Shown: positions 50,632-61,971, counted from the first letter of the stretch. The stretch: 64,000 nucleotides of DNA from Pelagophyceae sp. CCMP2097 (GCA_026770575.1 MU657166.1:894099-958098); one strand, 5' to 3'. Notes: generated by a model from the sequence alone, not told the origin. Made by a program: numbers and translations.

Positions 50632-53175
50632 ATGCTGCTCCCCTCGGCGGCGTCGCCCCTCGGCTTCAAGTCCCTTCATAGCTCGCAGCGCCTTTTGGGG
50701 AGACCTCCCGACGCTCACCCGAGGCACGACGCGTCTGATGCGCGGCGCTGTAGGCTTGACATCGCCGCGTCGAGCCAGGACGATTCGAGCGTCGCGTCGC
50801 CGTCGTCGGGCGCGGCTCTTGCTTCGCCGACCGCGATGCTCGACAGCCCGCTGACGCTGCCAGACTGCGGCACGGCGCCGTCGGCAGAGGAGCGACGACC
50901 AGCGGCGCTGGCTGCGGTGCGGCGGACGCTCGTCGTGACGCGCGTCCGCCGCGTCCCGCGCCGACCCGAAAGTGGCGCCAGTGGCGAGCGATGCCATAGG
51001 CACGTTGAATGCGCGAATCATAGGCACGTTGAGTGTGCGAACCATATAACTCCTGCAGCCAGCGGCAAGGACTACCTCGCCGGCCACGACGACGACCCCG
51101 ACGAGGAAGGTGCGAAAAGCCTCGTCGACGATACGCCAGCCGCCGAGGCATGGTCCATGGCCGATCAAGGCCGTTCCTAGGCGAGCCGCCCAAGGCGGCG
51201 GTGCCGGCGGGCGTGTCCCCCGAGCAGCCGGAGCGCGTCACCGCCGTGTGCGTCTTCTTTTTTTGCCCGGGGGTGCGACTAACGCGTTTTTAGGTACAAC
51301 GCGCTGCGGTCCGTGCCGTGGAGCAGTCGGGGCGTGCGCCTGGTAGAAGCTCTGGAACTGACGACGTCGCCGACGCTGTCGTCCGCTTTGGATGACGGCA
51401 TCGGCGGCTGGGCCGCGCCGCTGGAACCGCAGCTCGCGCCGCTGCAAGAGGAATCCAACGGCGGTGCGACCACGTCCCCATTGGGGAAAGAGTTGCCCGT
51501 CACGGGGAGTTTCTCGACTGGGCCGTCGTAGGGGGTTCGCCTTCTCGGTCGCTGAAGCGTCCTCCTCGGCGGACCTCGAGCGTGAGCTATCTCTTTGACG
51601 ATGTTGAGCCAATCGTGCTCCGCGTGCACGATCTCGAGTACCTTTCTCGCATCGCAACAGAGGTAGAAAAGCTGAATTCCGCAGAGGCGGGTCCCGCGAC
51701 GAAGCGGCCGCGCAAGCTGGAGCTGTACCGCTGCGTCAGCGTGACCATGACGGGAGACACGTACGCCAGCGCGCGGTCCTTGCACGCCGCGCTCTGCGCC
51801 TCGTTCGCCTGCTGCCGCGCGGCGCGAACCTGCGCCGGAATCTCTCCGGGCACTCGCAGGGGCAGAGACGGTCCTCTGACGGCCCGGTCCTTTGTGGCTC
51901 AGAGACGGTCCTCTGACGGCCCGCGGTCCTCGACGCTCGACGGCGCTAGGTCGACGCCGTCGTGCGCGGCGAGTTCCGCAACGCGTTTTGCGTCGTGCGG
52001 CCGCCGGGACACCACGCCGGCTCGCGCGGCTCGACGTGCGACGCCGCTGCCGCAGCGGCCGCCGACGGCGCCGCGGCCTCGGGCGTCGACGGCGCGGACG
52101 GCGCCGCGGCCTCGGGCGCCGACGGCGCGGCCACCAACGGTGTGGGCGGCGCGGCTGCCGGCGAGGGGGTCGCCGACGGTGCGGCGGACAGCGCGGTGGA
52201 CGGCGCTGCTGCGGCGTCGTCGGACGCATCCGGCGGCCGCCTCGTGGGCCAGGGCTTTTGCCTCATCAACCACGTCGCCGTGGCGGCGCGCTACGCGCTG
52301 ACGAACCACGCCGACGCCGTGCGGCGCGTGGCCGTGATAGACTGGGATCTGCGCCAAAGCTGAGCGGGTGAATATCGGCAAACCCTTTGGAAATAGGCAG
52401 AGGGTGGTCCGGGGACGGTGATCCAATGGTCTCCGAGCGTGGCGCTTAGGCACCACGGCAACGGCACGGAGGAGATCTTGTGTTCCGCGGACGGCCCTTT
52501 GGCGAGAGACCGCCTGCGCGAGAGTGTGCTATTTTGCAGTATCCACGGCGCGACTCCCGCGGGCCAGGAGCCGGCGCTCTTCCCGGGCACGGCGCAGACT
52601 TCCTCTTCGAATGATCGCCGGCCGGGGGAGCCCTTTAATGTGGCCTTGCCTCGAGGCACCGGCCCGGCAGAATTCCTAGAGCGGTTCAAAGACGTCGTTG
52701 CGGCGGCCGAGGCGTTCCGGCCGGACCTGGTCATCATCTCGTGCGGGTTCGACGCGCACAAGGATGATCTCTTTCGGTTCTTTAAATTGAATGATCGGAC
52801 TTTCAAGGTCATGACGGAAATGGTTCTCGATTTGGCGCACCGCTGCTGCGACGACCGCCTCGTCTCCGTCCTCGAAGGCGGCTACTCCATCCCGACTTTG
52901 GTCCGCTGCGCCACGGTGAGTTGAAACGACTTCTGCTTCGTCGACTCCCACTTTGACACGTTTTCCCTTCGACGAATTCCTGAAAACGGACTGGCCAAGA
53001 CTTGCCAAGGGACTTTCCGCCCTAGGTACACACCAAGTCTTTGGCGACGTACGGACAGCCCGGCCCGGTGACGTTCCAGGCCAACCGTGCCGCGAGCCCC
53101 GTGCCGTCGGACGCGGCTGCGGAGTCGCCGAACGGCAAGCCGGTTCGAACTCGCAAACCGAGGACATTCGAGTAG
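50632..53175 (+). CDS. Histone deacetylase, class II-like
   Basis: A zinc-dependent lysine deacetylase. Exon limits I can fix are: an end at 51247 and a start at 51294 (VSPEQPERVTAVYNALRSVP), then 51950-52350, 52450-52915 and 53026-53175. The middle exon (VHDLEYLSRIATEVEKLNSA...GDTYASARSLHAALCASFAC) lies at about 51620-51830. Catalytic motifs are all present: AFCVVRPPGHHAGS (tandem His), GQGFCLINHVAVAARYAL, RVAVIDWDLHHGNGTEEILC, IISCGFDAHKDD and VLEGGYS. The C-terminus joins VHTKSLATYG. Between PPGHHA and GQGFC is an insertion of about 65 residues of Ala/Gly/Asp repeats (DGAAASGVDGADGAAASGAD). The intron at 52351-52449 has a GC donor. The first exon (50632-51180) is disordered and includes a 27-bp tandem duplication; the true start is uncertain. 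Confidence 0.8.
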
Positions 53176-53399
53176 CCGAGGAGCCGCCGCTGCTTTGTGG
53201 CACCCGATCGGCCGCCGATGATTTTAGACGCTGATTCACGTCTCCATCATGGGTGCGGCTGGCCCAAAGGGTCTCTGGAGAAGATCCATCGGAGTGGCCC
53301 AACCCCTTTCAGATCGAAGCCAAAAGGGCCCCTTCTCTTGCCGCGGTTTTCCTGTGCAAAACCCGGGGCAGAGCGGTTTGCTCGACGAGGACGAGAATC

Positions 53400-54636
53400 A
53401 TGGCGGCGCCGTCGTCTACCGTGGCCTGGCTGCGCGAGGCGGTCCCACGCCGCGATGGGCAGATCGCGGCGGCCCGGCTGCACTACGACGGCGTCGAGCA
53501 GATGGGCGCGCTGAATGCGGCAGTGTATGGAGTCGGCGCTTTGGAGACGTGGGGTGCCGCCTCAGCAGCGCGCGGCGCGGCCCACGCCGTCGACGGCGCG
53601 CACGCCGCGCTCGGAGACCTGCGCGGCCGCGTCGCAGCCCTCGAGGCAGAGGCTGTCGGCCAGGCGCGGCGCACGACGCAGGCGGACGCGCGCGCCGCGC
53701 GGCTTTGCGACGACGCGGACGCCCGCGGCCGCGCAGACGGCGCCTCGTACGCCCAGCGCCTCGCGGTGGCCGAGAACCGCGCCGCAAACGCCGAGCGCGC
53801 CGCCCACGACGCCCTCGCCGCGGCGCGGGCGGCCGGGGCGGCGGGCGCGGACGGCGCCTCGTATTCGCAGCGCCTCTCTGCCGCCGAGGCGCGCGCCTCC
53901 AACGCCGAGCGCGCCGCGCACGACGCTTTAGCTTCGGCGCGGGCCGCCAACGCGGCTTTTTCGGCGTCTGGCGGCGACTCTGAGCTGCAGCGGCGCTTTG
54001 CTCGCTTGGAGGCGGTGGTTGACCTTCAGCAGTCGCAGCTCCAGGGCGGCCTCGCGCTGACCCGCGGCGGCGACGACGGCCGCGCCGAGCGGTCGCTGGT
54101 GCGGTCGGAGCGCGAGGCGGCGGCGTCGCGCGCGGCCGTCGACGAACTGCGGTCGCGGCTGCAACGGGCCGAGGCGCGCGCCGACGACGAGCAGGCGCGC
54201 GGCGACGCGACGCGCGAGCGGTGTGCGCGCGCCGAAGAGCAGAGCCTTTCTCTGCGGGCGGCGGTGGAGTCGCTCGGCACGGAATTCCGGCAGCGCCTGG
54301 AGGACCTCGCCGCGGATCACGTCGACTCGAGGGAACGCACCGCGTGCGTTCGTGTGCCGGTCCCGCGCGGGGCCCCGACGCGCTTCAAACAGGCGCGGCG
54401 AGCAGCGGCTCGTGGCCGTCGAGGCGCGCGTCCAGGACGGCGCTTTGTCGACTGCGACGCGTTTGGATATGCTCACCGTCGAGTTCAATTTCCACCGCGA
54501 GCACCAGACGCGCCTCGAGGAACAGATGCGCCAGCTCCGCGACGGCGGCGACGACGACGACCTCCTATCACCACTGCCGACGGCAAACTCGCGAGCCGAC
54601 ACGCCGAAATCCCCGGGCTTCTCCGGGCCCGCGTGA
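53400..54636 (+). CDS. Coiled-coil protein with internal duplication, unknown function
   Basis: Two exons (53400-54343, 54393-54636; donor GTGCGT) give 395 aa. It starts MAAPSSTVAWLREAVPRRDG. Residues about 60-350 are Ala/Arg/Glu-rich coiled coil. A unit of about 37 residues is duplicated in tandem (GASYAQRLAVAENRAANAER... and GASYSQRLSAAEARASNAER...). The C-terminal exon contains TRLDMLTVEFNFHREHQTRL then EEQMRQLRDG and an acidic end. No known domain is visible. A ciliary or cytoskeletal role is possible, but not supported by any specific motif. Confidence 0.65.
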
Positions 54637-55023
54637 CAGGCCGTGCTCCGAGCGATGTGCACGGTCCCTTAGTGTTGTGTTGCCGCGCCCACAAACTGAC
54701 GACTACGGGGGACTCTATGGTCCTCCGTCGGGGAATGGTCCGGGGACTGCGGGCAGGGAGTCGTCACGGGCACTGGTCAGAAGTCTACTGCCGTCGTGGA
54801 GAAAGGACCTCATGAGACGAATGTTTTGGCGATAGCTTTGTAGCGCCGTTCCGCGCATTCCGCCCGGGCGCACTCGGGGGTCACGTTCACACGAGGGCCG
54901 CGAAAGCCCGTCGTCGGCCGGAGCTTGCCGAGGCTGTGCCGCCCGGCCTCGTGCGCGCCCAAACTTGTGGGGCCTTTGCGTTTCAAGGGTCGAAACGTCG
55001 CGTCTAGACGTCCGCGCAAAGCC
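54637..55023. other. Intergenic spacer
   Basis: No gene is recognisable between the coiled-coil gene and the small basic protein at 55024. The short open frames on both strands carry no motifs. Confidence 0.4.
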
Positions 55024-55510
55024 ATGGCGGATTCGCAGTCGTGGTCGCCCATGTTCAACGCCGGCTGGGTGGCGCAGACGCACAAGTTCCCGAAATCGGA
55101 CATTGCGAGCGTCGAAAAGGCCCGAGCCTCGGACGCGGTGCGGTGCCTAACAACCTATCAAAAAGAATACCGACCCATGCACGCCCGCCCGCCGCCGTCC
55201 GAACTGCCGTGAGTACACAGCGTCGTCCCGTGGCGTGTTCACCTTTGGGCGCGGCAGCCGCCCTCTGGGGCGCCGGCGCGCCGAAACATCGCGGCGCAGG
55301 CCGCAAGTCGTCAAGCGGCGGAATTTCTCGCACGTCCGATCGAGTTCCGTCATCAAGGACGATCCATCGGCGCGGAAGCAGCTCATCGCGTCGAGGTGGC
55401 AGACGCCGAGGAACCACCGCGGGCCGTTGGAGGCGCCAAAGGTCTCCGAGACGGAACGAATCCTCCGCGGCCCCGACCGGCCCAAAGGCTTCAAGCCAAA
55501 CCCGCGCTGA
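55024..55510 (+). CDS. Small basic protein, unknown (microtubule-associated-like pattern)
   Basis: Two exons (55024-55208, 55300-55510; donor GTGAGT) give 131 aa. It starts MADSQSWSPMFNAGWVAQTH, contains TYQKEYRPMHARPPPSELPP across the splice, and continues RRNFSHVRSSSVIKDDPSAR, QLIASRW and ETERILRGPDRP. The SxxxxTYQKEY...P pattern and the overall basic, non-globular character recall small ciliary microtubule-binding proteins. I cannot name a family. The intron and frame closure make the gene itself fairly credible. Confidence 0.6.
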
Positions 55511-55668
55511 GGAAACTCGTCTCTCCAGACGAGGCGAGGCGATCTCCTCTCTTTGCCTCTCTTAACAAACCATGCCCGAGGTCCAACGAAACCATGTCAG
55601 AGGAAAGTCCAGCATGCAGGATGAGGCTCGACCCGAGCACACGCCGGGTTTTGAGTCCGCTGCCAACA

Positions 55669-56606
55669 TTAGATTGCGACATTCCAGAGCCGCGCCGTCT
55701 CGTCGGCGCTCGCCGTCACGACGCGCTCGCCGTCGGGCGAGAACGCGCAGCTCGTGACGCCGCCGGTGTGCCCCTCAAGCGTATTCAGCAGAGCGCCCGT
55801 CTCGGCGTCCCAGTGCCGCGCCCACTTTTCGTAGATCGCTATCGCGATGAGCTTGCCGTTGGGCGAGAATGCGCAGCACGTGACGCAGGCGATGTGCCCC
55901 TCGAGCGTATTCAGCAGCACGCCCGTCTCGGCGTCCCAGAGCCGCGCAGTCGTGTCCTCGCTCGTCGTCACGATGCGCTTGCCGTCGGGCGAGAACGCGC
56001 AGAACCAGATGTGGTCGGTGTGCCCCTGGAGCATCGTCAGCAGCGCGCCCGTCTCGGTGTCCCAGAGCTGCGCCTTCCCGTCGTTGCTCGCCGTCACGAG
56101 GCGCTTGCCGTGGGACGAGAACGCGCAGCTCATGACGCCGCCGGTGTGTTCCTCCAGCGTCGTCAGCAGCGCGCCCGTCTCGGCGTCCCACAGCCGCACC
56201 GTCCCGTCGTGGCTCGCCGTCATGAGGCGCTTGCCGTCGGGCGAGAACGCGCAGCTCATACCATGCCGATGTGCCCCTTGAGGATTGCCGTGCCCTTCAG
56301 GATGCGGTCGTTCCAGATGAGTTCGCGCACGACCGGCGCCACGGCCTGCACAGCTCGTGCGACTCGGTTAGTCAAATAAAGCCCGTTCGTTGATGCCGCC
56401 AGCCGCAGAAAGAGCGCGAGGAGATCTGGCTGCTCGAACGCCTCGAGTGCCGGCGCGGCGGCGGCGCCCGGCTGCACGACCTGCGGGGGGTCGCCGCCCA
56501 GCATTGCTTCGTCTTCGTCCTCGGCCTGTCCCGCCGGCCGCACGTCATCCTCGATGGAGCGCCTGCCGCCTGCCTCGCTCGAGCGCCCGCTGCCTGGTCG
56601 CGACAT
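55669..56606 (-). pseudogene. WD40 paralogue broken by a one-base frameshift
   Basis: A diverged copy of the gene at 34787-35974. The N-terminal part (56606-56256) begins MSRPGSGRSSEAGGRRSIED and ends ...AILKGHIGMV at a stop. The WD repeats resume in another frame (MSCAFSPDGKRLMTASHDGT, 56259 onward) and run through five repeats to NVAI at 55669. Comparison with copy 1 shows that a single nucleotide is missing between GGCATGGT and ATGAGC, around 56260. Only five of the seven blades are present, and repeats 2 and 4 carry unusual changes (SSHGK, IYEKWARHW). It is either a decaying pseudogene or a sequencing error in an otherwise short gene. Confidence 0.8.
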
Positions 56607-57043
56607 GGGGACTCGCTAGGCGCCGACGTCCGGGTTGCACTTGTGCACACCAGGGCGGCCCGGCGGCCTGCGTCGGCGGGACGCGCAGTCGACGCGCCGG
56701 CGAGCGGGGTCGTGCGAGGCGCAGCGCGCGAGGCACTCGGCGCAGGACGCGTGGGCACAGGCGACATGGATCGACTGCGAGACAGTGCGAGAAGTCATTC
56801 GGGGCTCTAGCTTCGGGTCTGGAGACAATCACGCGATACCGAGTGTTCGGTCCTCCAGGCCACGCGCCCAGGCTTGTGCAGGCAGCTCAGTGGGGCCGTC
56901 GCACGGTCTCGACAGAGACTAAGTCCGTGGGCGACGAAACATCGATGCCGGCAGCGCCACACCTCGCAGTAGACCGGCTCCATAGTACAGAGCAGTGCCT
57001 TGGGGCGCTTATGATGGTCCGGCGCCGGGCAGAGCGAGTGGAA
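56607..57043. other. Spacer with RING-like fragment
   Basis: On the minus strand at 56828-56616 a short frame contains SIHVACAHASCAECLARCAS then RRVDC, a cysteine/histidine pattern like the second half of a RING finger, ending VHKCNPDVGA. The last part is also conserved upstream of the intact WD40 gene (VHKCNPDVGDAS). The ancestral WD40 gene may therefore have had an upstream zinc-binding exon. This is suggestive only. Confidence 0.35.
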
Positions 57044-59121
57044 CTAGTCCACCTGCTCCATCGTCGACTCGCCGTCGGCGTCCTCCTCCTCGAGGGGCGG
57101 GAGGTCGTCCATGTCGGCGTCGACCTCATCCTCGTCGTCGTCGATGGAGAGGCCCAGCTTGATGAGGCGGTGGATGCGCGACGCAAACGTCGACGGCTCG
57201 TCCAGAGTGAAGCCGGACGTGAGGAGCGACGTGTCGTACAGTAGCCAGATGAGGTCCTTGACCGTCTTGTCGGACTGGTCTGCCTCCGCCTTGTCGCGCA
57301 GCGACCTAAATGAGTAAGGTTCAAGCAGAAAAACGAGACGGACCCCGAATGCAAAGCACGCACTTGACGATGGGGTTGTTGGGGTTGATCTCCATGGTCT
57401 TCTTGGAGGACATGTAGGCCGAGGAGGACGAGTCGCGGAGCGCCTGGGCCTTCATGATGCGTTCCATGTTCGCCGACCAGCCGTACTCGCCCGTGACGAG
57501 CACGCAGGGCGAGTCCGCCAAGCGCATGGAGACGACGACCTTGTCGACCTTGTCGTCTAACACTTCCTTCATGAGCTTGCACAAGCCCTCGGTGGCGGCG
57601 CGCGCCTCCTCCATCTCCTTCTTCTCCTCCTCCGTCTCCTCCATCTTCAGGCCCTCCTTGGTCGCGGAGAGGAGCTTCTTGCCCTCGTACTCCTTGAGCT
57701 GCTGGACGCAGTACTCGTCCATGGGGTCCGTCATGAAGATGACCTCGTAGCCCTTCTTCTTCAGCTTCTCCAGGAAGGGCGACGTCTCCACGGCGCGCTT
57801 CGATTCGCCCGTGATGTAGTACATGCCCGGCTGGTTGTCCGTCATGCGCGCGATGTAGTCGTCGAGCGACGACATCTCCTCGCCAGACTTGGTCGTGTGG
57901 TACCGCAGCAGCTTGGCAATCTTGGACCGGTTCGTAGAGTCCTCGTGCACGCCGAGCTTGAGGTTCTTGTTAAAGGCCTCGTAGAACTTCTTGTACTTGT
58001 CCTCGTCCTCCGCCACCTCGTTGAACAGCTCGATGGACTTCTTCACCAGGTTCTTCTTGATCACCTTCAGGATCTTGTTCTGCTGCAGCGTCTCGCGCGA
58101 AATGTTCAACGGGAGGTCCTCCGAGTCGACGATGCCCTTGACGAACGTCAGGAACTCGGGCATCAAATCCTCGCAGTTGTCCATGATGAAGACGCGGCGG
58201 ACGTAGAGCTTAATGTTGTTAAACTTCTTCTTCGAGCCGCCCTCGAACATGTCGAACGGCGCGCGACGCGGCAGGAAGAGCACGGACCGGAACTCGAGCT
58301 GGCCCTCGACGGAGAAGTGCTTGACCGCGGCGTGGTCCTCCCAGTCGTTCGTAAGCGACTTGTAAAAAGAGGCGTACTCCTCCTGAGTGACCTCGTCGGG
58401 CTTGCGCATCCAGATGGGCTTCTGGCCGTTGAGGTGGTCCCACTCGTGCGTCACCTCCTTGATCTTCTTGGTCTTGCGTTCCTTCTTGGTCTCCGACTCG
58501 TCCACGTCCTCCACCTTGGGCGCGTCGTCGTCCGCGTCCTCCTCCTCGTCGTCGTCGTCGTCGTCCGTGACCTCCTTCTCCTGCGTCTTCTCGACGTAGA
58601 GCTTGATGGGGAAGCCCACGAATTCAGAGTGCTTCTTCACCAAGTCCTTGAGGCGGCGCTCCTCGAGGTACTCGGCCATGTCCTCCTTCATCGTCAGGAC
58701 GATGCGCGTGCCGCGGCCGATGCGCTTGGCCTCGGGCGCGTCCGGGACGACGGTGAAGGACCCGCCGGCGGCGGACTCCCAAGTGTACTGCTCGTCGTCG
58801 TTGTGCTTCGACGTCACCACCACTTTCTCCGCGACCAGGTAGGCCGAGTAGAACCCGACGCCGAACTGGCCGATCATGGAGATGTCGGCGCCCGCGGACA
58901 AGGCCTCCATAAAGGCCTTGGTGCCCGACTTTGCGATCGTGCCCAAATTGTTGATCAGGTCCGCCTTGGTCATGCCGATGCCCGTGTCCGCAATCGTGAG
59001 CGTGTTGTTCGCCTTGTCCGGGACGATGTGGATCTCCAGGTTGGGCTCGGCCTCGAGCACGGAGGCATCCGTCAACGAGACGTAGCGAATTTTGTCCAGC
59101 GCGTCCGAGGCATTGGAGATG

Positions 59122-59153
<32 letters not shown>

Positions 59154-59228
59154 AAAGGTGTTGATGATCAGCGACAGGAGCTGGTTGATGTCCGCCGAGA
59201 ACGCAAACGTCTCAACCTCGGCCGACAT
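57044..59228 (-). CDS. HSP90: Cytosolic heat-shock protein 90
   Basis: An ATP-dependent chaperone. Two exons (59228-57364, 57305-57044; intron 58 nt, GTGCGT...TTTAG) give 708 aa, the normal length. The N-domain shows [20 protein letters not shown], the ATP-binding [20 protein letters not shown] and [15 protein letters not shown] charged Asp/Glu/Lys linker (about 220-260) precedes the middle domain, which has [50 protein letters not shown] and [14 protein letters not shown]. The C-terminal domain includes [20 protein letters not shown] and ends STMEQVD. The last five residues, MEQVD, are one change from the canonical MEEVD that binds TPR co-chaperones. No signal peptide or KDEL is present, so it is the cytosolic form. 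Confidence 0.97.
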
Positions 59229-60972
59229 GTTGGCGGGTGGGGGGTTTGAAAAACCTAATAACAACGCCGTCGAAAGGGGGGCAACAGGCGGGGCCGCACA
59301 ACGCCCCGCCCAGCGGACCCGGGGCGCAAGAGGCCAGGACGCCAACGCCCGCGCCCGATTTGAATGCTGCGCACCTTTTAGAGAGACCCGGAGAGACTCG
59401 GAGAGTTCGTCAGGTGGAATCGCTCACGGAGAGAGTGAGTTAACGGTCCGTTTTGGGAAAACCCGCGTCGTAGAATGTTCGTCTGTGATGAGACTAGGGT
59501 CCTCGCGGGCACCGCGGCCGCCGTGCTCTGCGCGAACCTCGACGCAGCCGCAATCTGCACGAAATCTGTCCGCGGGCTCAGCAGCCGTCGAGGGTGCGTC
59601 CGTCGGCGCCGAGAGCCCGTTTAGAAGACTGCGACGGCTTCCGTCGCCCTCGAGGGGCGGCGCGGTGCGACTCGTATCAGCGCGTGCGTGGTGGCGCACT
59701 CGCGGAGCAGTCGAGGGTGCGCCGTTGCCCGACCCGGAACCGGACTCGAAAAATCATTCACGAACGCGCACCGCGACCCGCCAGCCCCGGATGACGACGT
59801 GGCACGCCATCGCCGTGCCGACGGGGATGGCCGGCCTGTCGAGCGCGTGGTGCATGCAGCGTGCGGGCACGTGCCGTACTCCGAGGGGCGCAGGGTCCGA
59901 AAGCCCCACGCGCGCAATGATGGGCCGCGCCCCGTCGCCGGCCTCGCACGGCACCGGCGGTGACGAGCGCGATATCGAACGCCGGCGAGCACGTCGTCGT
60001 CGGCGCGCGCGATCGTCGCGTCGGACGCTCGGGACAGTCGGATGCTTGGGTCGCAGCCGCGCACTGTGGGATGCGGCCGCGCGCCGGCCGGCATCCGCCT
60101 CAACGTAGAGGCTGCCGCTTGCACGGCGACGAAGCGGGCGTCGTCCACTCCGTCGCGGTGCCTGTGTCGGCGCGCACCGCCGAGGCCGCGCGGCACCCAG
60201 AGCCGGAGCGCTTGCGAGCCGGAGCGCTTGCTCGCCGTCGCCAAAAGGCCGCCGCCTCCCCGCAGCGAGCGCCGCCGCGCCAGCCATCCCGCAGAAGGCG
60301 TCGCCTTGTACGGTCGTGCGGAGGTCCGCCGCGCCCGCGCGTCGGCGTCGGCGTCGAAAGGCATGTCGGCCCGCCAGGCCGCCGTACGTCGCGCCGCCGG
60401 CGATCATCATAGCGCGATGAGCATTCGCCCGGGGCGAGCCTTTTGCGGGCCCTGGGCGCCGCGGGCCCGGGGCGAGCGGCATGCCGAAGAGCAGTCATCG
60501 GCAGTCGCCTTCGGAAGAGCAGTCATAATTGCCTTTTGGAAGGGCTCCGGAAGGCGCCGCCGCAGCGCAGCCGGCTAAAGCCGCAGCGCATCGGCACCGG
60601 CACCGTCGTGCACGTCGTCGCCGCGCGCGCGTGGAGTTGAGTAGATATCGAGATCCCCGACCGAGTCAGGCTTGAGGATTCTTTTGTCCGTGCGGCGCGG
60701 ATTCTGGTTCGCGGAGTCATTTGACGGAAACGCCCCCACTAAAGTTTTGCATGCTCGCGAGGTTCGTCTTCCGGTGGAGTCCTCCGAAGGGCCGATGGCA
60801 AGCGAAAGGTCGTATAGTTTAGAGGTGGTCGTGGACCCCAAAGAAAGGAACAAGGTGATAATGTGCAGAAGGCTGACAAAAGAGTTGGACAGACAGTGAC
60901 AACGTGCGACTTGTCAGTCGTGGTGGCGGGGGGCGCTCTGCGAGAGCGCGCACGACCCGCGCCGGGTGGCAC
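59229..60972. other. Region without a supported gene
   Basis: 1.7 kb between HSP90 and the desaturase. A long minus-strand frame (60482-59754) is Arg/Ala-rich but contains two segments that look less random: MMIAGGATYGGLAG (about 60410) and RCMHHALDRPAIPVGTAMAC (about 59855). They could be exons of a small membrane protein, but I could not build a model. A plus-strand frame at 60672-60899 (ending VIMCRRLTKELDRQ) overlaps the likely 3' UTR of the desaturase and is not recognised. A small direct repeat (GAGCCGGAGCGCTTGC) lies at about 60200-60230. Confidence 0.4.
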
Positions 60973-61971
60973 TTAGTGCGCGTGGGGCTTGGCGTTGGAG
61001 GCCATAATGTTGGTCCCGCGGAAGACGCCGACGGCAATCAACGGCTTGATGCAGAGCCAGTAAGGCATGTCCAAGCCCGGTCGCTTCATGGCGCGCGGGT
61101 GGACGTGGTGCCAGTTGTGGTACGCCTCGCCGAAGAGCTGCGACAGCGGGTCGAAAGGGAGGTCGCGGCTGTGGCACTCGCCGTCCCCTTTCGCGGCGGA
61201 AAGGCCCTTGTCCGGGGTGTGGAACGCGACGTTAAAATACATGGTCAGCAGCTGACATAAGACGCCGGACCACATGGAGACGAAGAGCATCCAGGGGAGG
61301 CCGCCGTACTTGTAGAAGAGTAAGTGGTTGATGATAATGGGCACCGTGTGGAAGTTTTCAAAGATGGCCAGCTCGGGAAACTTCAGCAAATCGCCGACGC
61401 GCTCCTCGTCGATGCCGGCGCCGTGCGGCCCGTCGCAGCCGGGTTTGTAGACCCATCCGAGCCATGCAAACATTGCGCCGTGCGCCACGGGCGAGTGCGG
61501 GTCCTTGTCAGTGTCGCACGTCGAATGGTGCCGGCGGTGCTTCGAGGCCCACCACAGCGGCGGCCCCTGCGAGGCCAGGCAGCCGAGCCAGTAGAGTGCG
61601 AACTGCGTGACTCGGCCGCAGGAGAACGCCTTGTGCGAAAAATAGCGGTGCAGCACCATCGACATGCAGACGCACTCCTTCCAGAAATACAAAGCAAACA
61701 TGGGCGCCATCAAAGCGCCTTGGAATTGTTTTCGATAAACGACGGAGAGAGCGAGCGTCAGCGGCAGCTCGAGGAGGAACATGGGGTTCAAAGCGAACCC
61801 CGGCACGTGGCCGAAGAGGATGTTCAAACGCGCGTCGACGGGCAGGTGCGCGTGCTTCGCGCGCGGCCACGCATCCTGCGGCGAAACCGCGGCGGCCGGC
61901 GGCGCGGGGCAAGTCTTGACGTCGGGCGCGGCCGCGTCGAAGTCGTCCGAGAGGACCGCGGCCTTGCACAT
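60973..61971 (-). CDS. Delta-9-type acyl-lipid/acyl-CoA fatty acid desaturase
   Basis: A membrane di-iron desaturase that introduces the first double bond into saturated acyl chains. It is a single exon of 332 aa. All three histidine boxes are present: HRYFSH (residues 108-113), HRRHH (145-149, in WWASKHRRHHSTCDTDKDPH) and HNWHH (about 285, in GEAYHNWHHVHP). Hydrophobic pairs lie at about 58-98 and 205-245 (PIIINHLLFYKYGGLPWMLF). No cytochrome b5 domain is fused. There is no clear signal peptide, although the first 45 residues are poorly conserved in type. It acts in ER or plastid membranes with an external electron donor. The upstream Met at 61971 is the first in frame. Confidence 0.93.
   Translation of the reverse strand: MCKAAVLSDDFDAAAPDVKTCPAPPAAAVSPQDAWPRAKHAHLPVDARLNILFGHVPGFALNPMFLLELPLTLALSVVYRKQFQGALMAPMFALYFWKECVCMSMVLHRYFSHKAFSCGRVTQFALYWLGCLASQGPPLWWASKHRRHHSTCDTDKDPHSPVAHGAMFAWLGWVYKPGCDGPHGAGIDEERVGDLLKFPELAIFENFHTVPIIINHLLFYKYGGLPWMLFVSMWSGVLCQLLTMYFNVAFHTPDKGLSAAKGDGECHSRDLPFDPLSQLFGEAYHNWHHVHPRAMKRPGLDMPYWLCIKPLIAVGVFRGTNIMASNAKPHAH

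Noticed and set aside
55396..56379. 327-codon plus-strand frame
   Set aside because: From about 55670 on it is the antisense of the broken WD40 copy, with the same shadow repeat as at 32885-36013.
57897..59249. 450-codon plus-strand frame over HSP90
   Set aside because: It is the exact antisense of HSP90. The Leu/Val/His-rich composition is a shadow of HSP90 codon usage.
59754..60482. Succinate dehydrogenase membrane-anchor subunit
   Set aside because: A short segment with HHALDRPAIPVG recalled CybS, but the heme-ligand and quinone-site context is absent and no exon structure could be built.
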